NCBI GenBank assembly: GCA_020696885.1
Contig: JAJFMS010000280.1
Span: 1-5,688 of the forward strand
Direction of reading: 5' to 3'
From: Armatimonadota bacterium
GTDB lineage: Bacteria; Armatimonadota; SYMT01
Length of the DNA stretch: 5,688 nucleotides
Positions 1-5,510 of this stretch are shown here, in pieces (position 1 is the stretch's first letter; each line of letters begins with the position of its first letter). The notes under the pieces were generated by a model. The model was given only the letters and a program-made list of their open reading frames with translations. It had not been told where the DNA came from and searched no databases. The position numbers were made by a program, and so were the translations under genes.

Positions 1-1042
1 GACCGGGCCGGCAGCGTTCGCACTCCATACCGTGATCGGACCGGACCAATCATCCTACGTCGACGTGGGACTCGCGAGCGAGCGGACGTACGTCTATCGC
101 CTCGTCGCTTACAACGCTGGGGGGGACTCGCCTTACAGCACCGAAGTAGCCGGCACCACCCACCCGGAGGCTCCCGGGGCGCCCCAGGGACTGACTGCCC
201 TCGCGCTGTCAGCCACCACGATCCAATTGGACTGGCTGGACATCAGCAGCAACGAGGCCGGTTTCCGTGTAGAGCGCCGCACCGACACCGGGAGCTTCAC
301 CGAGATCGGCGCCACCGGCACGGATGTCAGCTCCTACACGGACGAAAGCCTACAGCCGAATACTACCTATCGCTACCGGGTGCGTGCGCACAACGTGGGC
401 GGGCTCTCCGCCTATAGCAACACGGCCAACACCGCCACTCCGGCGCCGCCGCCCGTCGCGCCCGAAGGGCTCCAGGCCACGGTTGTCTCCGCTACTGAGG
501 TCGCGCTGACCTGGCAGGATCGCAGTGCGGACGAGACCGGCTTCCGCGTGGAACGCAGCCTGGGCGGCGCGTCGTTCCTGGTGCTGGCGAACCTCGGCCC
601 CAACGTCGCCGCGTTCCGAGACGTCGCGGCGGAGCCGGACAGCACCTATCGGTACCGGGTGCAGTCCAACCGCGGCAGCACCCGCTCCGACTACTCGGAG
701 GTAGTCACAGCCACCACGCCGGTCGCCAGGGGAGGGCAACTGGTCATCGGGAAGAAGGTCGATTTCAAAAAGATCCCCGTGGGAACGGCGCGCACCGTCT
801 CCCTGGTGATCAGCAACAAGGATCGGAACACAGCGCTGCGTGTCACTATCGAGAGCCCTGCGGCACCGTTCGGGCTCTCCAGTGGCACTCAGACGCTCGT
901 AATCCCGGCGAAGGGTAAGTCGACGATCACGCTGAGTTTCACGCCGGAAGCGCGGGGCGCGGTCTTCACCACCCTTGTGGTTCACAGCTCGGATCCGAAC
1001 CGCATCACCAACGGCGTCCTGCTGAAGGGCGCCGGCAAGTAG
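1..1042 (+). CDS. FN3-repeat surface protein with C-terminal HYDIN/choice-of-anchor-D-like domain (5' truncated)
   Basis: The reading frame is open from position 2 with no start in a sensible context, so the gene begins upstream of the window. The GTG at 32 lies inside a domain and is not the real start. Fibronectin type III domains follow one another: the tail of one to about 160, a full one at about 167-442, and another at about 458-721. Each shows the FN3 pattern of an early Leu-x-Trp strand, a GFRVER strand and a TYRYRV strand followed by a Ser-Asn/Ser-Glu closing strand. The last ~100 residues (about 737-1033) have the VDFKKIPVGT, SFTPEARG and SSDPN signatures of the ASPM/SPD-2/HYDIN-like Ig fold (choice-of-anchor D type). 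Such proteins are usually exported and bind surfaces, glycans or partners; no enzyme domain is visible here. The protein ends right after the Ig-like domain with no membrane anchor or sorting signal. The family call is good; the function is unknown because the N-terminus is missing. Confidence 0.88.
   Translation, partial: TGPAAFALHTVIGPDQSSYVDVGLASERTYVYRLVAYNAGGDSPYSTEVAGTTHPEAPGAPQGLTALALSATTIQLDWLDISSNEAGFRVERRTDTGSFTEIGATGTDVSSYTDESLQPNTTYRYRVRAHNVGGLSAYSNTANTATPAPPPVAPEGLQATVVSATEVALTWQDRSADETGFRVERSLGGASFLVLANLGPNVAAFRDVAAEPDSTYRYRVQSNRGSTRSDYSEVVTATTPVARGGQLVIGKKVDFKKIPVGTARTVSLVISNKDRNTALRVTIESPAAPFGLSSGTQTLVIPAKGKSTITLSFTPEARGAVFTTLVVHSSDPNRITNGVLLKGAGK
167..721 (+). repeat. Two tandem FN3 modules (protein-level repeat)
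   Basis: Two successive FN3 units of about 90 residues align with each other. Both carry GFRVER in strand C, then TYRYRV in strand F, and both end in a Thr-rich ATP/TTP linker. At DNA level the strand-F segments at 365-383 and 644-662 are nearly identical (acctatcgctaccgggtgc against acctatcggtaccgggtgc). The rest has diverged, so this is an old domain duplication rather than a recent DNA repeat. A partial third unit precedes them at the window edge. Confidence 0.75.
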
Positions 1043-1121
1043 CCGGTGACGATGAGGGTTCATCCCGCGGCATCGAGTTGGGCAATACGCTGGATCCGGC
1101 CGTGTTAATTCCGCGGAAGAA

Positions 1122-1149
1122 TCGACGAATTCAACGTTTTATCTAGAAT
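1122..1149 (+). promoter_or_regulatory. Weak candidate sigma70-type promoter before the deacylase gene
   Basis: TCGACG at 1122-1127 (4/6 to TTGACA) and TAGAAT at 1144-1149 (5/6 to TATAAT) are separated by 16 bases. They sit in the most A/T-rich part of the 140-base spacer, and a transcript from here would start about 25-30 bases before the ATG at 1183. The placement is sensible but the -35 is poor, and such matches arise by chance, so it is only a candidate. The preceding gene has no clear terminator: a 5-bp hairpin at 1051-1064 (GATGA/TCATC) lacks a T-run. Confidence 0.28.
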
Positions 1150-1182
1150 GAACCGCTCGAAATCCAAACAGGTCAATAGCCC

Positions 1183-2133
1183 ATGAGCTGGTGCGGCAAG
1201 TCACTGGAACGGGGTACTTCAGAGTGGCTTTCGATCCCGCTAGACTGCGGGCAGGACGTCACGACCGTGCTCGAGCTATTCGCCTGTATCGGGACCATTC
1301 CCGGCCCCGTCGCGCTCATCGTCGCCGGTATTCACGGCGACGAATACGAGGGACCGGCGTCCCTCTGGGAGGTCGCATCCCAACTCGATCCGGCGCGAAT
1401 TTCAGGGACCGTGCTGCTCGTTCCGGTGGCCAGCCCACTGGCGTTCGAAGCGGGAACCCGCGTGACCCCGCCGGATGGTCTCAACCTGGCGCGGGTCTTC
1501 CCCGGTAACGCGCTGGGCAGCCCCACGGAGCGGCTGGCCGCCTTCTTATTCCACGAGCTGGGAAGCCGGTGCGATTACCTCATCGACCTCCATAGCGGCG
1601 GCGTGGAGTACGACTTTCTCCCGATCGCCGGCTTCCGGGGCGCGCCGGACGACACCAACCCCTCCTTCCGGGCCGCCCGGGCGATGGACCTGGGCGCCCT
1701 CTGGCAGCTTCCGGACCGCGCAGGCGTATTCAGCCGCGAGGTGGCCCGGCTCGGCGCCGTAACCGTCGGGGCGGAGTACCGCGGCAGCGGGCAGCTCAAC
1801 CGCGAGGGCGCGGAGGCCTATGCACAGGGAATCCTCTCGTGCCTGGCGCTTTGGCAGATCCTGGAGGGGCCGGAGGCGACGGTCGCCGTGCCGGCGCCGG
1901 TCTACACCAGCCACTGGCTTCTCTGCCCCGCCAGCGGAGTGTTCACGACACACCTCGCGCTCGGAGACCCGGTGGAGGCCGGAGCGGTGCTCGCCGTGCT
2001 CCGGAACCATCGCGGGGAACCCTGTGCCACCCTAGTCGCGGATGCACCCGGCACGGTTCTGGCCCTGCGAAGCAAGGCCTACGCCCGCGAGGGAGACTGG
2101 GCCGTGCTCCTCGGTCGCCCGGTCCCGGGCTAA
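1183..2133 (+). CDS. Succinylglutamate desuccinylase/aspartoacylase family zinc deacylase (DoeB-like)
   Basis: This 316-residue protein has the complete M14-like carboxypeptidase-fold signature of the AstE/AspA family, which hydrolyses N-acyl (acetyl, succinyl) amino acids. The zinc site is GIHGDE (His51, Glu54) plus DLHSGG (His137). The likely catalytic glutamate is Glu198 in VGAEYRGSG. GTRVTPPDG and NLARVFPG (about 91-108) correspond to the substrate loop. From about 230 on, a beta-rich domain with a GDPVEAGAVLAVL segment resembles the biotinyl/lipoyl-like C-terminal domain of COG3608 members, including the ectoine-pathway deacetylase DoeB. Length is normal for the group. The ATG at 1183 gives the usual ~50 residues before the first zinc motif, although its ribosome binding site is weak (AGG at 1170-1172). 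No signal peptide is seen, so it is probably cytoplasmic. No ectoine or arginine-catabolism genes adjoin, so the substrate is undetermined. Oddity: the usual NLNR substrate motif reads NLAR. Confidence 0.9.
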   Translation: MSWCGKSLERGTSEWLSIPLDCGQDVTTVLELFACIGTIPGPVALIVAGIHGDEYEGPASLWEVASQLDPARISGTVLLVPVASPLAFEAGTRVTPPDGLNLARVFPGNALGSPTERLAAFLFHELGSRCDYLIDLHSGGVEYDFLPIAGFRGAPDDTNPSFRAARAMDLGALWQLPDRAGVFSREVARLGAVTVGAEYRGSGQLNREGAEAYAQGILSCLALWQILEGPEATVAVPAPVYTSHWLLCPASGVFTTHLALGDPVEAGAVLAVLRNHRGEPCATLVADAPGTVLALRSKAYAREGDWAVLLGRPVPG

Positions 2134-2580
2134 CACCGCCACACCACGACACGGTGGTCTGCTCACCGGTTTCCAGCCCCGGGAGCGATTCTATTTAGCT
2201 AACCGCCACAAAGCGCACCCGAGTGGAACTTGAGGAGTGTGCAGCAGCGGACGGACACCAGAGCCGGCGAAAAGAGAGAGGAATCTCCATTGCATTGATC
2301 CTGGAACTTCTGCGTCTTCATCATTTTTACAGGCCAGCAGCTCAGGTCGACAAATCCGCGTTCGGGCCTCCGAATTAACCCGGCGGCTGCGGACAACTCC
2401 CCATGATTGACCGGCTCGCCAGTATCCCCCGCCGTCGAAATCAGCAACGCCGACGGCCGTTTCAATCGCCGGTTCGCTTTCATCCAGTCGACAAATGTGC
2501 CTCACACCGCGATGATGATATAAGCCTACATGGACACCCAGTAGCCGTTGGATTGTCCACCTCGTGGTAAGCCGAACCGT

Positions 2581-2595
2581 GCTCGCATTGCGAGC
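2581..2595. promoter_or_regulatory. 15-base odd palindrome, possible operator
   Basis: GCTCGCA at 2581-2587 and its exact reverse complement TGCGAGC at 2589-2595 flank a single central T. With only one base between the arms it cannot fold neatly as an RNA hairpin, so a binding site for a dimeric regulator is the likelier reading. It lies about 200 bases before the LuxR-type gene. No regulator is assigned. Confidence 0.3.
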
Positions 2596-2652
2596 GAGCA
2601 GGCGGCGGTGGATAGCGGGAGCAGCGGCCAGAAGAATTAGATGCCATCACAC

Positions 2653-2668
2653 CGAGCCAATTGGCACG
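2653..2668. promoter_or_regulatory. 16-base imperfect palindrome around GCCAATTGGC
   Basis: The core GCCAATTGGC at 2656-2665 is perfectly self-complementary. The symmetry continues outward to CG/CG at both ends after one mismatched pair, giving 14 of 16 symmetric positions. It is about 130 bases upstream of the regulator gene. It also contains TTGGCA (2661-2666, close to a -35 box), but no good -10 is found at the right distance. It is a candidate operator only. Confidence 0.28.
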
Positions 2669-2741
2669 AGTCGTGACTGGAGCATCCCATGAGGGTGACG
2701 GGCGCTCGGTTCCTGCCTCGTAGCCGTCACTCCGCATTCAA

Positions 2742-2769
2742 GTAGGACAATCTCCTACGTGTAGTAGGC
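2742..2769. promoter_or_regulatory. Array of three 11-base-phased GTAGGA-type half-sites (candidate operator)
   Basis: Three six-base half-sites alternate in direction: GTAGGA at 2742-2747, its exact reverse complement TCCTAC at 2753-2758, and GTAGGC (5/6 match) at 2764-2769. Each begins exactly 11 bases after the last, about one helical turn, so all would lie on one DNA face. The first pair forms a perfect inverted repeat with a 5-base spacer, and the second pair is inverted with a 5-base spacer as well. Symmetric sites of this size suit dimeric NarL/LuxR-type HTH proteins, and such a protein is encoded 26 bases downstream, which suggests autoregulation. The pattern is seen directly; the binding protein is inferred. 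Confidence 0.5.
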
Positions 2770-2795
2770 CCTCGCAAGCAGCTCGAGTTGACTGC

Positions 2796-3578
2796 GTGGG
2801 TTCCTGGATCACGCCATTGCCTGTTTGTGTCGAAGTCGTTGGCCCCGAACTGGCCCGCCAGGCCGTCCTGGCCCTCCTCGCGGAGATGCCCGAGGTATCC
2901 CTCGGCCCCCTGGACCTGGAGGCCGACGAGGAGCAAGTGCTCGTGCTGATGCGCCTCCGGGACGCCGCATCCTTCCCCCATTACGATTGGGCGCACGGCG
3001 TGTTGATCGCCGGAGGAGAGCCGGAAGAGCTGCTGGAGGCCGCAGCTCTGGGCATCGTCGTCTTCGTCCACGCGGCGGATGACTCGGATAAACTGATCGA
3101 GGCCCTCCAGGCCGCAGTGCACGGGCGGCCGTACACTACGCCTCGTTTGAGCATCCCGATCATCCGGGCACTGCAACTTGCCGCGGCGCCCCATCCCACC
3201 GATCCCCACGGCGTTTCCCCCGAAGCCCTGGCGCGGTTGACGCCGGTGGAGCGACGGGTATCCGCCTGCGTCGCGCACGGAATGCAGAACCGCCAGGTAG
3301 CCGCTGCCCTCGGCCTGAAGGATCGCGCGGTCAAGCTGCATCTCATGAGCGTGTTCCGCAAGCTGGGCATCGGCAGCCGTCGAGAGCTTGTTCCCCTCCT
3401 CACCACGCTGGAGGCGGAAGGTCCCGCCTCGCGTCCCGAGCACGGCCCGGGAGGGGGATCGGTCCACGGCCCGCCGGGCGCCAAGCTGGGAGATTCGGAC
3501 CCGCTGGATAATCCGGGCCGGTGGGAGACCGCGCGTAGCTGGGCAATCGCGGCGGACCGGCGGCGAGATCCGGTATAG
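2796..3578 (+). CDS. LuxR/NarL-type HTH regulator with degenerate receiver-like domain
   Basis: A 260-residue transcription factor. Residues about 146-205 form a GerE/LuxR-type HTH: LTPVERRV, then NRQVAAALGL, then RAVKLHLMSVFRKLGI and the closing SRREL, matching the family layout. Residues about 9-118 look like a response-regulator receiver fold (alternating hydrophobic strands and helices, a VLIAGG strand, an ALGIVVFVHA stretch, then DKLIEALQAAVHG before the linker). However, the usual strand-end Asp with its following MP...G loop is not visible, so phosphorylation is doubtful. Residues about 206-260 are a Gly/Pro-rich, probably disordered tail beyond the usual end. The GTG at 2796 has only a weak upstream GAG; TTG at 2817 is an alternative start. 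No sensor kinase is adjacent. The gene heads a same-strand run with biosynthetic enzymes and probably controls them, and perhaps itself through the half-sites just upstream. Confidence 0.82.
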   Translation: MGSWITPLPVCVEVVGPELARQAVLALLAEMPEVSLGPLDLEADEEQVLVLMRLRDAASFPHYDWAHGVLIAGGEPEELLEAAALGIVVFVHAADDSDKLIEALQAAVHGRPYTTPRLSIPIIRALQLAAAPHPTDPHGVSPEALARLTPVERRVSACVAHGMQNRQVAAALGLKDRAVKLHLMSVFRKLGIGSRRELVPLLTTLEAEGPASRPEHGPGGGSVHGPPGAKLGDSDPLDNPGRWETARSWAIAADRRRDPV

Positions 3579-3579
3579 T
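3574..3579 (+). promoter_or_regulatory. TATAGT -10-like element placed for a leaderless transcript
   Basis: TATAGT (5/6 to the -10 consensus) contains the TAG stop of the regulator gene and ends 8 bases before the ATG at 3588. At that distance transcription would start at or next to the ATG, giving a leaderless mRNA. That agrees with the absence of any purine-rich ribosome binding site before this ATG. No recognisable -35 lies upstream, so it may be chance. Confidence 0.3.
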
Positions 3580-3587
3580 GCTCCTTA

Positions 3588-4292
3588 ATGGAGCGATGCT
3601 ACCGGCCTGAAGCCATGGACGGGGTAGACCTGGACCCGGGTCTGCTCCAGGACGACCTGCATAACCTCGAGACGCTGAACCGTCTCTTCGGCGGCCGGAG
3701 CGTGATCCGGCGCCGGATCGTCCCCCTCGTCTCCTCCCTCGCGCCGGGGCACCCGGTGAAGGTGCTGGACCTGGGATCCGGCGCCGGGGATCTCTGCCGG
3801 GTCCTGGTGGACGAGTGCCGCCGCCTTCACCGTCCGATCGAGCTGATCTCGCTCGACTTCCACCCCCAGATCCAGGCCGTCGCCCGGGCTTCCGCCGCAG
3901 CGTATCCGGAGTTACGCTTCATCCGCGGAGACGCGCGCCGGCTCCCGCTGCGGGACGGGTCCGTAGACCTCGTGCTGTGCACGCTGGCCCTCCATCACTT
4001 CCAGGACCACGAGGCGCGCCTCGTGCTTGCCGAGATGGCGCGCGTGGCCGGCCGGTGGGCCGTGGTGAGCGACCTCTGCCGCAGCCGCATGGCTTATGGC
4101 GCCGTGTGGGCCGCCACGCGTGTCACGCCCAACCCGATGACCCGGTACGATGGACCGGTAAGCGTGGCGCGGGCATTCACCCCGCCGGAGTTAACCTCCA
4201 TGGCCGCGGAGTCCGGCTGGCACGCGGCCCGGCTCTACCGGGAGCCGTGGTTCCGGATGTCCCTCGTTTATGATCGGGAGCAGCGGTGGTAG
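3588..4292 (+). CDS. Class I SAM-dependent methyltransferase
   Basis: A 234-residue protein of the UbiE/Methyltransf_11/25 type, transferring a methyl group from S-adenosylmethionine to a small molecule in the cytoplasm. Motif I is VLDLGSGAGDLC (59-70). The acidic end of strand 2 is Asp90 in ISLDF, the adenine-side GDARRLPL is at 114-121, and the strand-4 motif DLVLCTLALHHF at 127-138 is typical of ubiquinone/polyketide-type enzymes. The N-terminal segment MDGVDLDPGLLQDDLHNLETLNRLFGG resembles the cap of methyltransferases found beside polyketide tailoring genes. ATG 3588 is 9 bases after the regulator stop and lacks a ribosome binding site; ATG 3615 is an alternative that would lose nine residues. 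Its end overlaps the flavoprotein start by 7 bases, implying translational coupling. O- versus C-methylation cannot be told. Confidence 0.9.
   Translation: MERCYRPEAMDGVDLDPGLLQDDLHNLETLNRLFGGRSVIRRRIVPLVSSLAPGHPVKVLDLGSGAGDLCRVLVDECRRLHRPIELISLDFHPQIQAVARASAAAYPELRFIRGDARRLPLRDGSVDLVLCTLALHHFQDHEARLVLAEMARVAGRWAVVSDLCRSRMAYGAVWAATRVTPNPMTRYDGPVSVARAFTPPELTSMAAESGWHAARLYREPWFRMSLVYDREQRW
4276..4280 (+). promoter_or_regulatory. Ribosome binding site fixing the GTG start at 4286
   Basis: GGGAG lies 5 bases before the GTG at 4286, inside the end of the methyltransferase gene. It supports the GTG start, which places the GxGxxG motif at the expected 7 residues from the N-terminus. Confidence 0.65.
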
Positions 4293-5470
4293 AGGTCCTC
4301 ATCATCGGCGCCGGCCCCGCCGGGAGTAGCGCGGCCATCCGGCTGGCCCGGATGGGACGCGAGGTCCTGCTGGTCGACCGTTGCCGCTTCCCCCGCCTGA
4401 AGCCGTGCGGCGAGTACTACAACCCGGAAGGCGTGCGGCTGCTGCAGGAGTTGGGTGTGGCGGCGGCCATGGAGCGCGCCGGTGCGCAGAGGGTGGACGG
4501 ACTAGCGCTCACCTCCCGCTGCGGCGGGCTGCTGGTGCCGTTTGCCAGCCTCGCGCCGCCCGGGCTCCCCGCGTTGACCCTCGGGCGGGAGGTGCTCGAT
4601 ACCCTGCTGATCCAGGAAGCGCGCCGAGCCGGCGTGACGGTGTGGGAGGAGACCACGCTCCGCGAGCCGCTGCTCCTCCGCGGCACCGTGGCCGGTGCGG
4701 TGGTGAGCCGGGAGGGGACGGAACGAGAGGTCGCCGCTGCGATCACTCTGGCGGCGGATGGCTTGCGCAGCCGGTTCGCCCGACGCCTGGGGCTCGGCGC
4801 TGGGGACGGCGGCCGGCGGAAGCTGGGCCTGGCGGCGCGCTACGAAGCACGAGCCGGGGTGCCGGCAGCGGTGTTGATGAGTGCGGATCGCAGCGGCTGC
4901 TGCGGCCTGGCCGTCCGCGGCGCCGTGGCGAACCTGGGCATGGTGGCCGACGGGACCCGCGCCCGGGAGGTCGGGGGAGATCCGGCTGCGTTCTTCGATC
5001 GGGCGCTGGCGCAGTTCCCCGACTTGCAAGCATGTGTGGAGGGCGGGCCAACCTCGATCCGTACCGTGGGGTCGCTCACCTGGAAGACCCGCCGTCAACA
5101 CGCTGCCGGCTGCCTGCTGCTGGGCGACGCGGGCGGCTTCTACGATCCGTTTACGGGCCAGGGGGTGACGTTCGCGCTCCTTACGGCAAAACTAGCGGCA
5201 GAGGTGACCGGCGCGGCGTTGGCAGAACAGAACGTATCGTCCGCGCGCCTCGCGGAGTACACCCGCCGCCGAACCGCGATGCTCGCGCCCCGCGTGCTGG
5301 TGCAGCGCGCCATCCAGGCGGTGATCGAGCGACCGGCGCTGCTCACCCACGTATTGAAGCGGCTGGAGCGCCGTCCGGACTGTGCCCGGGCCCTGGTAAG
5401 CGTCATTGCGGACCTGGCGCCCGCGCATCGGCTGCTCTCGCCGATGTTTCTTGGTAAGCTGCTCGGGTGA
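4286..5470 (+). CDS. FAD-dependent oxidoreductase, geranylgeranyl reductase superfamily
   Basis: A 394-residue flavoprotein with a p-hydroxybenzoate-hydroxylase-type fold. The FAD Rossmann motif is GAGPAG (8-13) with acidic Asp31 closing strand 2. KPCGEYYNPEGV (39-50) carries the Cys-Gly motif typical of the geranylgeranyl reductase (TIGR02032-like) superfamily. AADG (156-159) is the internal DG motif, and GDAGGFYDPFTGQGV (280-294) is the GD motif that binds the FAD ribityl/pyrophosphate, here in the form of this subfamily. The family includes reductases of isoprenoid double bonds, halogenases and monooxygenases. The context (methyltransferase, SRPBCC) favours oxidation or reduction of a polyketide or polyene. 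No transmembrane segment is clear; the C-terminal helices (about 330-394) may contact membrane or substrate. The GTG start overlaps the methyltransferase stop by 7 bases and has a good ribosome binding site. The reaction direction and substrate are not determinable. Confidence 0.9.
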   Translation: MVEVLIIGAGPAGSSAAIRLARMGREVLLVDRCRFPRLKPCGEYYNPEGVRLLQELGVAAAMERAGAQRVDGLALTSRCGGLLVPFASLAPPGLPALTLGREVLDTLLIQEARRAGVTVWEETTLREPLLLRGTVAGAVVSREGTEREVAAAITLAADGLRSRFARRLGLGAGDGGRRKLGLAARYEARAGVPAAVLMSADRSGCCGLAVRGAVANLGMVADGTRAREVGGDPAAFFDRALAQFPDLQACVEGGPTSIRTVGSLTWKTRRQHAAGCLLLGDAGGFYDPFTGQGVTFALLTAKLAAEVTGAALAEQNVSSARLAEYTRRRTAMLAPRVLVQRAIQAVIERPALLTHVLKRLERRPDCARALVSVIADLAPAHRLLSPMFLGKLLG

Positions 5471-5498
5471 CCGCAGCCGCCGTGCATCCCGTCCGCGC

Positions 5499-5504
5499 GA
5501 GGAG
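5499..5504 (+). promoter_or_regulatory. Strong ribosome binding site for the TTG start at 5511
   Basis: GAGGAG lies 6 bases before TTG 5511 in the 40-base spacer after the flavoprotein stop. This is the strongest Shine-Dalgarno match before any gene in the window, and it decides the TTG start for the next gene. Confidence 0.7.
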
Positions 5505-5510
5505 CGCCCT

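Larger units (their letters stand above)
2134..2795. other. Long gene-free, probably regulatory, intergenic region
   Basis: About 660 bases with no convincing gene in any frame, and visibly less G/C-biased than its surroundings. The only open frames are short minus-strand ones (2191-2505, 2199-2483, 2480-2737) with unbiased composition, many Cys/Trp/Ser and no recognisable domain. The left end has small inverted repeats near the deacylase stop (GCCCGG/CCGGGC at 2117-2130 and ACCAC/GTGGT at 2143-2158), neither followed by a T-run. A 10-base direct repeat GTCGACAAAT occurs at 2346-2355 and 2487-2496. A good -10-like TATAAG at 2519-2524 lacks a matching -35. The right half holds the palindromes listed separately, which points to a control region for the regulator gene at 2796. 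A decayed gene or small RNA cannot be excluded. Confidence 0.55.

Noticed and set aside
32..34. GTG at 32 as the start of the FN3 protein
   Set aside because: The frame is open to the window edge and the GTG lies in the middle of an FN3 domain, with no ribosome binding site before it.
2117..2158. Inverted repeats around the deacylase stop as a Rho-independent terminator
   Set aside because: The GCCCGG/CCGGGC arms have only two bases between them and the ACCAC/GTGGT stem is short. Neither is followed by a T-run.
2191..2505. Minus-strand open frames of about 95-105 codons in the intergenic region (2191-2505 and 2199-2483)
   Set aside because: They overlap each other in different frames, have no ribosome binding site or recognised domain, and show unbiased composition with many Cys, Trp and Ser. 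There is no evidence that either is a gene.
2480..2737. Minus-strand open frame of 85 codons
   Set aside because: Composition is atypical (runs of Pro, Ser and Cys), no family is recognisable, and the palindromes in the same stretch fit a control region better.
2788..2793. TTGACT as a -35 box for the regulator gene
   Set aside because: The matching -10 would fall after the GTG start at 2796, and the bases there (around 2811) do not resemble TATAAT.
2727..3467. Long minus-strand open frame of 246 codons opposite the LuxR-type gene
   Set aside because: It is a shadow of the high-GC third-position bias. The + strand frame encodes a recognisable HTH, while the minus-strand translation has no domain and is rich in Arg/Gln/His.
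4502..5101. Long minus-strand and alternative + frames opposite the flavoprotein gene
   Set aside because: They are shadow frames of a GC-rich gene; only the 4286-5470 frame gives the conserved FAD motifs.
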